From: a candidate division BRC1 bacterium ADurb.BinA292
GTDB taxonomy: Bacteria; Sumerlaeota; Sumerlaeia; MVZB01
Direction of reading: 5' to 3'
Assembly: GCA_002068205.1 (NCBI GenBank)
Contig: MVZB01000007.1
Span: 1-27,697 of the forward strand
DNA length: 27,697 nt
Positions 15,522 through 23,549 of this stretch are shown here, in pieces (position 1 is the first letter of the stretch; each line of letters opens with the position of its first letter). Made by a program: the position numbers and the translations under genes. Below the pieces are notes generated by a model, which was not told the origin of the DNA, ran no database searches, and saw only the letters and a program-made list of their open reading frames with translations.

Positions 15522-16580
15522 TCAGGCGCGGAGGCGGCGGGTTTCCTCGCGCGGGCGGGCGAAGACGAGGCGGCCGGAGGAGGTCTGCAGAATACTGCTG
15601 ACGGAGACCTCGATCTCCTGGCCGAGGAAGTTGACCGCCTCATCGACGACGACCATGGTGCCGTCCTCGAGGTAGCCGACGCCCTGGCCCGGTTCCTTGC
15701 CCTCGCGGACGACGGTCAGGAGGAAGTTTTCGCCGATGTAGACGGTGGGCCGGAGCGCGTTGGCGATCTCGTTGATGTTGATGACGGTGATTTTGTGGAG
15801 CTGGGCGATTTTCTGGAGGTTGTAATCGTTGGTGATCAGGTCGGCCTGCATTTCGCGGCAGAACTGCACCAGTTTGTTGTCGACCTCGGTCAGGTCGGGG
15901 TAGTCCTTGTCGGCCAGTTCGAGGGTGCGGCAGATTTCGCGCAAGGATTCGAGGATCTCGAGGCCGCGCCGGCCGCGCGCCTTGCGATTGGGATCGTTGG
16001 AGTCGGCGATCGCCTGGATTTCGTTGAGCACGAACGTGGGGACCAGGACGGCGCCCTTAATCACCTGCAACTCAATGAGCTCGCGAATGCGGCCGTCGAT
16101 GATGACGCTGGAATCGAGGACCTTGGGGGCCTCGGCGCTGGGCGAGAGCAGGAACTGCAGGCGGCTCAGGTGAAAGCGTTCGGCGTGCTTGATGGCGAGG
16201 ACGATGCCGAAGTAGCCGAACATGAGGCTGCAGATCATGCGGGCGGTGTGGGGACTGGCGACGCTGGCCGGGATGATCGGGTAGGCGAGCGAGGCGAAGA
16301 CGAGGCCGGCGGTCGCTCCCATGGCGGCCATCAGAATCTTGTGCGAACTGATGGCATCGGTGGCGTATTCGACGATGATGATGACGACGGCGGCGAGGAA
16401 GCCGATCAGGGCGTAAAAGAGCTGCTGATTGAAAGTGACGCCGAGGAATTCGACGAGGCTGCCCTTATCGGCGAGGAGCATGCCGGCCCAGGAGGTCAGC
16501 AGCACGAAGAAGACGCGCGCGACCAGGACGGGTCGGAAGAGGAACCGCAGCCACTCCGGCGAAGTCGGGGTTGGGCTCAT
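15522..16580 (-). CDS. YacL-like membrane PIN/TRAM domain protein (putative RNase)
   Basis: Read from its own ATG at 16580, which has AGAGGA six bases upstream, this is a 352-residue protein close to the length of Bacillus YacL. Four hydrophobic segments come first: ARVFFVLLTSWAGMLLA, LFYALIGFLAAVVIIIV, MAAMGATAGLVFASLAY and MICSLMFGYFGIVLAI. A PIN nuclease domain follows, with acidic residues in LDSSVIIDGRI, LNEIQAIADSND and ITNDYNLQKIA. A TRAM domain closes the protein (GVGYLEDGTMVVVDEAV to VSVSSILQT). PIN domains cut RNA using metal held by the acidic cluster; the target of YacL-type proteins is unknown. The same frame is open upstream into the pseudouridine synthase. A weak promoter-like pair (TTGCTT, 17 bases, TAGCTT) precedes it on the minus strand. 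Confidence 0.88.
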   Translation of the reverse strand: MSPTPTSPEWLRFLFRPVLVARVFFVLLTSWAGMLLADKGSLVEFLGVTFNQQLFYALIGFLAAVVIIIVEYATDAISSHKILMAAMGATAGLVFASLAYPIIPASVASPHTARMICSLMFGYFGIVLAIKHAERFHLSRLQFLLSPSAEAPKVLDSSVIIDGRIRELIELQVIKGAVLVPTFVLNEIQAIADSNDPNRKARGRRGLEILESLREICRTLELADKDYPDLTEVDNKLVQFCREMQADLITNDYNLQKIAQLHKITVININEIANALRPTVYIGENFLLTVVREGKEPGQGVGYLEDGTMVVVDEAVNFLGQEIEVSVSSILQTSSGRLVFARPREETRRLRA

Positions 16581-17600
16581 GCGGCATCCTCTTTCCGGGG
16601 GGCGCGTGGCGAGACCGGGGGGCGGCGGACCCGGTGGCTGAGATTCAGCTTGTAAGCTACTCCCGGGGCGGGCCGAAAGCAAGTCCGGCGGGGGGGGGGC
16701 CATGTACTGGCGCTTGACCCCGGTGCGCGGGTGCGGGAAGACCAGTTTCCAGGCGTGCAGCATCTGGCGGCCGGCCTCGACGGGCAGCCCGCGCTGGCGT
16801 CCGCCGTAGAGGGGGTCGCCGAGGACGGGGTGTCGGAGGTGCGCGAAGTGGACGCGGATCTGGTGGGTGCGGCCGGTCTCGATGCGCACTTCGAGCAGGC
16901 TGCAGTCGCTGGCGGTGGCAAGGACGCGGTAGTTGGTGATGGCCGGCTTGCCGTCCTCGTCGAGGACAGCCATGTGGGTGCGGTTGACGGGATGCCGGCC
17001 GATCAGGGTTTCGATGCGGCCGGTTACGGCGCCGAACTCGCCGGTCACGATGGTCAGGTAGGTCTTCTCCACGTCGCGCGCCCTGAACGCCTCCTTGAGC
17101 CGGCGGCGGGCCTCGGGGTGTTTGGCGACGACGAGGACGCCGGAGGTGTCCTTGTCGAGGCGGTGGACGATGCCGGGGCGGCGGTCGTCCTCCTCGGGCA
17201 GGAAGCTTTCCTCGTCATGGTGGATGAGGGCGTTGACGAGGGTTCCATGGGTGCAGTTGTCGGTGGGGTGGACGACCAGGCCGGGCGGCTTGTTGACGAC
17301 CACGATGTCGTCGTCCTCGAAGAGGATTTCGAGGGGGATGTCTTCGCCGAGGACTTCCGCCGAGGGGCGGGGCGGCCAGGCGATGGCGATGCGGTCGCCA
17401 GCGCTGAGCCGTTCGGCCGGGCGGGTGGGGCGGCCGTTGACGGTGACCAGCCCGGCGCGCACGCAGCGTTGCAGGTGGGCGCGCGACACCTCGGGGAAGG
17501 CTGCGCCCAGGAACACGTCCAGCCTCTGACCGTCAGCCGACTCCGGGGCAGACAGCTCGTCCTTTTCCTGACTGGACGTGGGGGGATGGAGAGGTTTCAT
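15522..17600 (-). CDS. RluA/RluD-family pseudouridine synthase, reading in frame into the PIN/TRAM protein
   Basis: The first ~310 residues form a complete RluD-type enzyme, which converts uridines of 23S rRNA to pseudouridine. An S4 RNA-binding domain (RLDVFLGAAF to LSAGDRIAI) is followed by the catalytic domain: VVNKPPGLVVHPT, the active-site Asp in GIVHRLDKDTSGVLVVAK, and RTHQIRVHFAHLRHPVLGD. The enzyme should end soon after KRQYMAPPPPD. Instead the frame passes through a proline-rich linker of about 40 residues into the membrane PIN/TRAM protein, giving 692 residues. The step lies at a run of ten G (16690-16699). One extra G would end the synthase after about 15 codons at a TAG. I take ATG 17600 as the start, 19 bases after lgt. 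I believe these are two genes, but the fusion is what the sequence shows. Confidence 0.85.
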   Translation of the reverse strand: MKPLHPPTSSQEKDELSAPESADGQRLDVFLGAAFPEVSRAHLQRCVRAGLVTVNGRPTRPAERLSAGDRIAIAWPPRPSAEVLGEDIPLEILFEDDDIVVVNKPPGLVVHPTDNCTHGTLVNALIHHDEESFLPEEDDRRPGIVHRLDKDTSGVLVVAKHPEARRRLKEAFRARDVEKTYLTIVTGEFGAVTGRIETLIGRHPVNRTHMAVLDEDGKPAITNYRVLATASDCSLLEVRIETGRTHQIRVHFAHLRHPVLGDPLYGGRQRGLPVEAGRQMLHAWKLVFPHPRTGVKRQYMAPPPPDLLSARPGSSLQAESQPPGPPPPGLATRPPERGCRMSPTPTSPEWLRFLFRPVLVARVFFVLLTSWAGMLLADKGSLVEFLGVTFNQQLFYALIGFLAAVVIIIVEYATDAISSHKILMAAMGATAGLVFASLAYPIIPASVASPHTARMICSLMFGYFGIVLAIKHAERFHLSRLQFLLSPSAEAPKVLDSSVIIDGRIRELIELQVIKGAVLVPTFVLNEIQAIADSNDPNRKARGRRGLEILESLREICRTLELADKDYPDLTEVDNKLVQFCREMQADLITNDYNLQKIAQLHKITVININEIANALRPTVYIGENFLLTVVREGKEPGQGVGYLEDGTMVVVDEAVNFLGQEIEVSVSSILQTSSGRLVFARPREETRRLRA
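16587..16592 (-). promoter_or_regulatory. Ribosome binding site of the PIN/TRAM gene
   Basis: AGAGGA on the minus strand lies six bases before the ATG at 16580. It argues that the PIN/TRAM protein is translated as a separate product even though the frame is open upstream. Confidence 0.65.
16690..16699. repeat. Run of ten G at the RluD / PIN-TRAM frame junction
   Basis: Ten G on the plus strand encode the proline run after KRQYMA in the pseudouridine synthase. Its length decides the frame. As read, the two proteins fuse; with one more base the synthase ends at a TAG about 35 bases on. Such runs are prone to sequencing error and to natural slippage. Confidence 0.8.
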
Positions 17601-17619
17601 GGCGGCGACGGCCGACGGT

Positions 17620-18438
17620 TCATGGGGCGGGGGTTGCGGGGCGGCGGCGGTACTGCAGCCACAGGAAGGCGGCGAGGCCGGCCGGGACGAGGAGGAGGCT
17701 GACGACCTGGGCAGGCGTGAACGGCCCCAGGCGACTTTCGTAGTCGGCACGGCCGAACTCGACGAGGAAGCGGGCGATTCCGTAGAGCGCGGCGTAGAGG
17801 AAGAGCAGTTGCCCGGGCCGTTTCATGCGCCGTTCGAGGGCGAGCAGGACGGCGCAGATGATCAGGTTGGCGGCGCTCTCCACCAGTTGCAGGGGGAAGG
17901 CGGGCAGTGCGGCGGCGGCCCCGAGGGGCAGTTCGCCGTTGCGGACTTGGGCCTCGATGACGCCGCTGTCCGGGGGGTAGCGGAGGGCGAGCGGCCCGTT
18001 CCAGGCGTGGCCGAAACAGCAGCCGTTCAGGTAGCAGCCGACGCGTCCGATGGCGTGTCCGAGGCCGAGGGCGGGCGCGCAGAGGTCGGCGACATCGCCC
18101 GGCCTCAGGCCCTTGACGCGGGTGGCCAGCCAGACGGCGGCGGTGCCGCCGAGCAGGCCTCCGAAGAAGACCAGCCCGCCCTGGTCGATGCGGATGATGT
18201 CCAGCGGCGAAGCGGCGTAGTCCCGCCAGTTCTGCAGGACGTAGAGGGCGCGGGCGCCGAGGATGCCGCCGACCATGGCGGAGAGGACGAGGTCTGAGAC
18301 CGCCTCCCGCGCGATGCCGCGGCGGCGGGCCCGCCGTTCGATGAGCACGAATCCGGCCACAAAGCCGAGCGCCACGCAGATCCCGTACCACCGCACGGCC
18401 AGCGGCCCCAGCCGGAACGCCACGGGGTCAACGCTCAT
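17620..18438 (-). CDS. lgt: Phosphatidylglycerol:prolipoprotein diacylglyceryl transferase
   Basis: Lgt attaches diacylglycerol to the lipobox cysteine of prolipoproteins in the inner membrane, the first step of lipoprotein maturation. The protein has 272 residues and about seven hydrophobic segments. Family motifs seen are RWYGICVALGFVAG near the N-terminus, GGLVFFGGLLGGT, and the Lgt signature HAIGRVGCYLNGCCFG, with the double-Cys form found in several non-proteobacterial phyla. GRADYESRLGPFTPAQ near the end matches the conserved late loop. AGGAGAG lies seven bases before the ATG. It is 34 bases after the DUF1189-like gene and 19 before the pseudouridine synthase start, inside the def operon. 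Confidence 0.95.
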   Translation of the reverse strand: MSVDPVAFRLGPLAVRWYGICVALGFVAGFVLIERRARRRGIAREAVSDLVLSAMVGGILGARALYVLQNWRDYAASPLDIIRIDQGGLVFFGGLLGGTAAVWLATRVKGLRPGDVADLCAPALGLGHAIGRVGCYLNGCCFGHAWNGPLALRYPPDSGVIEAQVRNGELPLGAAAALPAFPLQLVESAANLIICAVLLALERRMKRPGQLLFLYAALYGIARFLVEFGRADYESRLGPFTPAQVVSLLLVPAGLAAFLWLQYRRRPATPAP

Positions 18439-18472
18439 GGGGCATTCTCTCCTAAGGCCCGGCGACGCCGCC

Positions 18473-19378
18473 CTACGCCGGACGGGGTATTCCGCCGGAG
18501 CTGCGCCCGAGGCGCCACACCGTCACGAGCAGGTACAAGATCAGGCCGCCGGCAAAACAGGTTCCGAAATCGAGGACGGGCAATCCGAGGGAGCTGTAGA
18601 CCGTAGCCACCAGCAGCGGCGGAACACTGGCATACAGGTAGAACGAATAGACGCGGCGGAAGCCGCCGCCCGCCAGGGGGCTTCGCATCACGAAGGGTAT
18701 GAAGGCGAAAAGGAAGGTGTAGAACTCCGCGACCACGAGGGTCTCGATGCTCTTGGAGAGGAGGTAGACGGGCAACCCGCTGACGACCTTGGCCTGGACG
18801 CCGGCGACCATCTGCCGTTCGCCGCGCACGTCCAGCCCGTCCGGCCACAGCCACTCGGGTTTGACGAAGCCGAAGACAAGGCCGTTTTCCAGGAGGGGGC
18901 GCGTGACCACGGCCTTCCTCTCGCCCAGGCGCCACCAGAGGACGACGTCGGCGGGGCCGATCCAGACGCCGCGTTTCTCCGGCCCGAGGCGGCGCCGCGG
19001 GTCGAACGGGGCCTGGGCGGCGTCCACCAGATCGACACGCCAGCCCGCGTGGACGCCGTCCCAGGGCAGCGGTTGCGAGCTTTCCCAGGCCAGGCGCCCG
19101 TCGCGCAACTGCACCCGTTCAATCCGCCCGGCCATCCAGCGTGCCCAGCCGGCTGAGCGTTCAAGGAGGCTGGGGATGCGCACGGCGGCGGCCGCCATCC
19201 CGCACAGCAGGGCTGCGGCAACATGCACCAGCAGGGCGCGGCGGACGCGGTCGGCGGGCATCAGCAGCAACATGTGGGGGCGCAGGAAGGCGGCGGCCAG
19301 GAGCTCGCGGACCCGGGGGCGCGGCAGGTCAGGCGGCAGGCTGTCGCCGGCTGGGGGCTGGCGGGTCGTGGTCTTCAT
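18473..19378 (-). CDS. DUF1189-like membrane protein of unknown function
   Basis: This 301-residue protein has one hydrophobic segment near residues 46-66 (ALLVHVAAALLCGMAAAAV). A soluble region of about 145 residues follows, rich in strand-like patterns (WRVDLVDAAQ, GVWIGPADVVLWW). Three more hydrophobic segments end the protein: VAEFYTFLFAFIPFVM, YASVPPLLVATVYSSL and FAGGLILYLLVTVW. That layout, with an external sensor-like domain between membrane segments, resembles DUF1189 proteins, but I cannot confirm the family. The start overlaps the def stop by four bases (ATGA), so it is translationally coupled to def, and lgt follows after 34 bases. A role in the envelope is suggested by context only. 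Confidence 0.7.
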   Translation of the reverse strand: MKTTTRQPPAGDSLPPDLPRPRVRELLAAAFLRPHMLLLMPADRVRRALLVHVAAALLCGMAAAAVRIPSLLERSAGWARWMAGRIERVQLRDGRLAWESSQPLPWDGVHAGWRVDLVDAAQAPFDPRRRLGPEKRGVWIGPADVVLWWRLGERKAVVTRPLLENGLVFGFVKPEWLWPDGLDVRGERQMVAGVQAKVVSGLPVYLLSKSIETLVVAEFYTFLFAFIPFVMRSPLAGGGFRRVYSFYLYASVPPLLVATVYSSLGLPVLDFGTCFAGGLILYLLVTVWRLGRSSGGIPRPA

Positions 19379-19968
19379 CCGTGCCGCTTCAGGTCGCGCC
19401 GGGTCTGCTTCTCCAGCGCCTTCAGGGCGGGTTCGACCTCAGCGAATCCGGCGTCCGAGAGCCGGTCGCTGAAGACGATCCCGTCGAGGTGGTCAATCTC
19501 GTGCTGTGCGCAGCGGGCGAGCATGCCGGCGCAGGGCAGTTCGATGCTTTCCCCGTCGAGGAGCCGGGCGCGCAGCACGATGGTCTGCGGCCGGGTGACA
19601 TCGCCATGGATGCCGGGCAGGCTGAGGCAGCCTTCCTCGACGGTCGCGGTCTCCGCCCCGGCCGACAGGATTTCCGGGTTGATCAGGACCACCGGCATGC
19701 GCGGGTTCAGGAGCATCTCGCCCGGCGACAGCGGGGCCGGCCCCGGCTTGGCGAGGGCGGTGTTGATGACGACCAGGCGGAGGCTGCGCCCGATCTGCGG
19801 CGCCGCCAGCCCGACCCCGTCGTACTCGATCATGGCGTCCATCATGACGGCGGCGAAGTCGGCCACTTCGCGGGTGATCTGGCCGACGGGGGCGGCCTTG
19901 CGGCGCAGGATGGGGTCGCCGTACGTGCGCAACGGCGGCAACGCGACGGTGGAAATCCTGTTTGGCAT
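19375..19968 (-). CDS. def: Peptide deformylase
   Basis: Removes the formyl group from the N-terminal methionine of new proteins. The 197-residue protein has all three metal-enzyme motifs: GVGLAAPQIG (motif 1), EGCLSLPG (motif 2, metal-binding Cys) and QHEIDHLDG (motif 3, two metal-binding His and the catalytic Glu). An insertion before motif 2 (KPGPAPLSPGEMLLNPRM) gives a type-1 enzyme slightly longer than that of E. coli. It is the first gene of the minus-strand operon with the DUF1189-like gene, lgt, the pseudouridine synthase and probably the PIN/TRAM gene. The fmt gene, a frequent neighbour of def, is absent. Confidence 0.96.
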   Translation of the reverse strand: MPNRISTVALPPLRTYGDPILRRKAAPVGQITREVADFAAVMMDAMIEYDGVGLAAPQIGRSLRLVVINTALAKPGPAPLSPGEMLLNPRMPVVLINPEILSAGAETATVEEGCLSLPGIHGDVTRPQTIVLRARLLDGESIELPCAGMLARCAQHEIDHLDGIVFSDRLSDAGFAEVEPALKALEKQTRRDLKRHG

Positions 19969-20170
19969 GGGTTGACTCTTGCCTCAGTTTCGCCACGGCG
20001 CGGCGGGCGGCTGCAACCGTGCGGCCCGCCGCACGAACCGGCGCCGGGCGAGCGGTAATATACCCCCGCGCCGATGTCCCGGCGATGTGCGGCGGCGGCT
20101 GGATTTTCGCGGCAGCCGCGGTAGAGTCTGCGCCTTGCCGTGCCACACCCATCCCACCAGTGAGGTTCCG
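19969..20170. promoter_or_regulatory. Divergent spacer between def and the DUF1638-HyuA gene
   Basis: This 202-base region must hold start signals in both directions. The only AT-rich point is GGTAATATACC at 20054-20064, which gives TATATT on the minus strand about 88 bases before def and TAATAT on the plus strand. No good -35 box accompanies either, so the promoters are not assigned. Confidence 0.35.
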
Positions 20171-22939
20171 GTGACGACATCGCGCCTGGCGGTCCTGGCC
20201 TGCGGAGTGCTCGAATGGAACATCCGGCGGGTGGCGGCCCGCCTGCCAGGGCTGACGCTGCTCACCCGCATCCTGCCCGCGCAGCTGCACAACAGCCCGC
20301 GCCGCCTGCGGGGGCTGCTCCAGCAGGAGATCGACGCCCTCGACGCCGCCGGCGAGGAAGTGGACGGCATCTGCATCGGCTACGGGGTGTGCGGCCGCGG
20401 CACCGTCGGTCTCCTCAGCCGCCGCCATCCGCTGGTCATCCCACGCGTCCAGGACTGCATCGGCGTGTTTCTCGGCTCGCACGGCCGCTACCTCGGGGAG
20501 TTCTCCCAGCGGCCGGGGACGCGGTACATGACCGAGGGCTGGTACGACAAGACCGTCCGCTCCACCCCGACCGAGAGCTACTTCGACCAGCGCGACCGGT
20601 CGCTCTACCAGACCAGCTTCGAAGAATTGGCCGCGAAGCACGGCGAGGAGAACGCCGCCTACATCTGCGCCTTCCGCGAGTCGTGGCGGCGCAACTACCA
20701 GCGTGCCGCCTATATCCGCTTCCCCGGGGAGGAGGCCGCCCCCCCCGGCCAGGCGATCACCGAGGGCATGGCCGCCAGCCTCGGCTGGGAACACACCGTT
20801 CTCGAAGGCGACGAGTCGCTGCTGTATGCCATGCTCAGCGGCGAGTGGCACGACCCCCGGCTGCTGCTGGTGCCGCCGCGCAGCAAGACGGTGACCGCCC
20901 CCGGCGCCGCCATCCTGGGCTTCAGCGCCGGCTACGAGTCGCAGGCCGACGAGATTCTGGCCCGCTACCAGGCCCGGCACGCCGCCCCGCCCATCGTCCG
21001 CCAGGGCATCGGCCTGGGCATAGACACCGGCGGAACCTACACGGACGGCGTTCTTTATGACTTTTCATCCAACCGGATACTCGCCTATGCCAAGGCCCCC
21101 ACGGTGCACGAAGACCTCGTGCAGGGCATCGAGGGCGTCCTGCGCGAGCTGCCCGCCGACATCCTCCGGCGGGTCGAACGAGTCGGCATCAGCACGACCT
21201 TGGCCACGAACGCCACGGTCGAACGCAAAGGGCGCCCGGTCGCGCTGCTGGTGATGAGTCCGTTCGCGATCCACACCGAGACGCTACCGTTCCGCTTCGT
21301 CCGCAAGATCGCCGGGGCCATGAGCATGGAGGGCGAGGAGACCGCCCCCCTCGATCCGGAACAGATCCGCGGCGTGGCCCGCGAGGCGAAGCACGCCGGC
21401 TGCGAGGCGGTCGCCATCAGCGGCTTCGGAAGTGTCATCAACCCCACGCACGAGCAGGAGGCGGCCCGGATCGTCCTCGAGGCAGCCGGCTTGCACGCCG
21501 TCTGCGGCCATGAGCTGACCACCCACCTGAACTTCATGGAGCGGGCCACCACGGCCGCCATGAATGCCCGCCTGGTGCCGCTCATCGAGAACCTCCTCGA
21601 CGCGGTCACCCGTGCCCTGGCCGAGGCCGGCCCGACCGCGGCCCGCGTCATGGTGGTGCGCGGCGACGGCAGCCAGATGCTGGACCGCGTGGCCCGCGAC
21701 CTGCCCGTCGAGACGCTGCTCTCCGGCCCGGCCGCCAGCGTCATCGGCGCCGCCCGCCTGCTCAAGGCCCGCGACGCCATCGTCGCCGACATGGGCGGCA
21801 CGACCCTCGACTTGGCCGTCCTCCACGACGGCCTGCCGGTGCTGGCCGACGCCGGCGCGCGGATCGGCGAGTTCCAGACCAGCGTGCGCGCCATGGCGGT
21901 GCGCACCATCGGCCTGGGCGGGGACAGCGAGATCGACCTCGCGGGCTGGCCGCGCGTGCGCATCGGCCCGCGCCGTGTCATCCCCATCTGCCGCCTGCCG
22001 GCCCGCTTCCCCAAAGCCCTGGCGCGACTCGACGCCGTGTTCCGCCGGCCGATCACCGTCCAGCCCAACATCCTCGACTTCGTCTGCGTCAGCCCCGGCA
22101 CCGCATGTCCCCCCGGGAACCGGCTCCTCGAAACCGTGGCCGGGACGCCGCAGTTCCTCATCGAGGTGTGCGAACGCCTCAACCGCCCCGCCCCGGCCTA
22201 CGTGCCGTGGCAGGACGAGGAGGCCGAGGGCCGCCTGCAGCGCTTCGGCCTGACGCTGACCGACATCCTGCACGCGCAGGGATCATTCACGGCCTTCGAC
22301 CGCGACGCGGCGGCCAGCCTGCTCGGACGCTGGGCGGCGCTGCTGGACGTCGATGCCGAGGCCATCATCGAGGCCGTGCACCGCGAGTTCCGCCGCATGG
22401 TGATTGACGAGCTGATCGCCCTGACCGTCCCCGCCGACTGCCCGTGGGAACACTCCGAGGACGGCGTGCGCGAATGGCTCACCGCCCACCTCGCCGACGA
22501 GCGCGGCGGCCGCGGCCGCCTGCGCCTGTCGCTGGGCATCGACTACCCCCTGCTCCCGGTGGGCGCGCCGGTCGCCGTCATGTTCCCCCAGCTGCAGTCG
22601 GTCATGAAGCAGCCTGTGCAGATTTCCGAGTACGCAGGGGTGGCCAACGCCTTCGGTGCCATCGCCGGCGACGTGGTTCTGCAGGAGACGGCGGTGGTGC
22701 GGGTGACCGAGAGCGGCGGCTTCCTGTGCAGTTGGCGCGGTGGGGTCAGGCAGGCCAGCAGCCTGACGTCGGCACTGGAAATCTGCGACGCCGAGTTGCG
22801 CGAGCGGATGCGCGAGAGTGCGGCAGCCAACGACATCCCGTACGCGGAGCCGGTGTTCACCGCCGCCGCCCAGGAGGCGTCCATGCGCGACGGCAAGCTG
22901 TTCCTCGGCGTCACCCTCAAGGCCGAGTTGCGCGGGTGA
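20171..22939 (+). CDS. DUF1638 domain fused to a hydantoinase/oxoprolinase (HyuA-like) ATPase
   Basis: I place the start at GTG 20171, where the protein begins like other DUF1638 proteins (TTSRLAVLACGVLEWNI) and GAGG lies five bases upstream; the frame is open further upstream without family support. It has 922 residues. Residues 1-270 are DUF1638-like: ICIGYGVCGRGTVGL and IPRVQDCIGVFLGS, then a GEENAAY segment. From about 280 a HyuA/oxoprolinase ASKHA-fold domain starts with the phosphate loop GIDTGGTYTDG; the second phosphate motif MGGTTLDLAVL lies near 540. A C-terminal part (720-922) continues to the end with GIDYPLLPVGAPVAVM and YAGVANAFGAIAGD. HyuA-like domains couple ATP to ring opening or activation; DUF1638 is known mainly from neighbours of corrinoid methyltransferases. 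The convergent next gene makes adenosyl-corrinoid, which fits a role in corrinoid-linked one-carbon metabolism. That role is inference. Confidence 0.85.
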   Translation: MTTSRLAVLACGVLEWNIRRVAARLPGLTLLTRILPAQLHNSPRRLRGLLQQEIDALDAAGEEVDGICIGYGVCGRGTVGLLSRRHPLVIPRVQDCIGVFLGSHGRYLGEFSQRPGTRYMTEGWYDKTVRSTPTESYFDQRDRSLYQTSFEELAAKHGEENAAYICAFRESWRRNYQRAAYIRFPGEEAAPPGQAITEGMAASLGWEHTVLEGDESLLYAMLSGEWHDPRLLLVPPRSKTVTAPGAAILGFSAGYESQADEILARYQARHAAPPIVRQGIGLGIDTGGTYTDGVLYDFSSNRILAYAKAPTVHEDLVQGIEGVLRELPADILRRVERVGISTTLATNATVERKGRPVALLVMSPFAIHTETLPFRFVRKIAGAMSMEGEETAPLDPEQIRGVAREAKHAGCEAVAISGFGSVINPTHEQEAARIVLEAAGLHAVCGHELTTHLNFMERATTAAMNARLVPLIENLLDAVTRALAEAGPTAARVMVVRGDGSQMLDRVARDLPVETLLSGPAASVIGAARLLKARDAIVADMGGTTLDLAVLHDGLPVLADAGARIGEFQTSVRAMAVRTIGLGGDSEIDLAGWPRVRIGPRRVIPICRLPARFPKALARLDAVFRRPITVQPNILDFVCVSPGTACPPGNRLLETVAGTPQFLIEVCERLNRPAPAYVPWQDEEAEGRLQRFGLTLTDILHAQGSFTAFDRDAAASLLGRWAALLDVDAEAIIEAVHREFRRMVIDELIALTVPADCPWEHSEDGVREWLTAHLADERGGRGRLRLSLGIDYPLLPVGAPVAVMFPQLQSVMKQPVQISEYAGVANAFGAIAGDVVLQETAVVRVTESGGFLCSWRGGVRQASSLTSALEICDAELRERMRESAAANDIPYAEPVFTAAAQEASMRDGKLFLGVTLKAELRG

Positions 22940-22954
22940 ACGCAGAGGCCCGCC

Positions 22955-22973
22955 CGGCGGAGCGTTGCCGCCG
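22955..22973. terminator. GC hairpin between convergent genes
   Basis: CGGCGG and CCGCCG form a six-base stem around a seven-base loop in the 36-base gap between the DUF1638-HyuA and cobO stops. It could stop transcription from either side, but it lacks a T-tract. Confidence 0.3.
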
Positions 22974-22975
22974 CG

Positions 22976-23494
22976 TCACGCCTCGATGCCACGGCGGGCG
23001 GGGACACCGTCGTTGTAGTAATGGCGGAGCGGCCGCATCTCGGTGATCAGGTCGGCGATGGCGAGCAGTTCCGGGGGCGCACGACGCCCAGTCACCACCA
23101 CCTCGACCCCCTTGGCGCGGGCCTCGATGGCGGAAACCAACTCGGCGGCGCGGAACAGTCCGAAGTGCACCGCGACGCACGCCTCGTCCAGAACCACCAC
23201 GTCGTGCGTCCCCTCGCACAACGCCCCGGCCGCGTCCCGCAACGCCTCGCGGCCCAGGCGGAGGTCGTCCGGCGTGGGGTCCCCGTGCACAAAGCCGGCC
23301 CGTCCGTAGTGACGCACGGTGATGCGGTCGGCCAGGCAGGCCAGGGCAGCGTGTTCGCTGGACGGGCCGCCCTTCATGAACTGCACGATCAGCACGCGCA
23401 GGCCCGCCCCGGCCGCCCGGACCGCCAGGCCGACGGCCGCGGTCGTCTTGCCCTTGCCATCGCCGGTGTAGACTTGTACGCGCCCGGTTTCCAT
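22976..23494 (-). CDS. cobO: Cob(I)yrinic acid a,c-diamide adenosyltransferase
   Basis: Transfers the adenosyl group of ATP to cob(I)alamin or its precursors, making the active coenzyme B12 form. The 172-residue CobA/CobO/BtuR-type P-loop protein has VQVYTGDGKGKTTAAVGLAV at its start, IVQFMKG, the Walker-B-like VVVLDEACVAV and VVVTGRRAPPELLAIADLIT, followed by the usual ending with MRPLRHYYNDGV. It lies 55 bases after murG on the same strand and probably shares its promoter. No other cobalamin genes are present, so it may serve salvage or one corrinoid enzyme. It converges with the DUF1638-HyuA gene. Confidence 0.94.
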   Translation of the reverse strand: METGRVQVYTGDGKGKTTAAVGLAVRAAGAGLRVLIVQFMKGGPSSEHAALACLADRITVRHYGRAGFVHGDPTPDDLRLGREALRDAAGALCEGTHDVVVLDEACVAVHFGLFRAAELVSAIEARAKGVEVVVTGRRAPPELLAIADLITEMRPLRHYYNDGVPARRGIEA

Positions 23495-23549
23495 GCCCGC
23501 ACGTCCATCCTGCCAGAACCCCTGCGCCGCCCGTCCGCCCGGCGGAGCC

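Noticed and set aside
15500..15530. Hairpin as terminator between the lipase-like and PIN/TRAM genes
   Set aside because: CGCCT and AGGCG form only a five-base stem with a long loop and no T-tract, and it overlaps the PIN/TRAM stop.
17601..17750. Upstream extension of the pseudouridine synthase frame
   Set aside because: It overlaps the 3' end of lgt and adds a Ser/Pro-rich stretch with no S4-domain similarity; ATG 17600 fits better.
19979..20170. N-terminal extension of the DUF1638-HyuA protein
   Set aside because: The extra residues are Arg-rich, lie in the def promoter region and are absent from the family; GTG 20171 gives the normal DUF1638 beginning.
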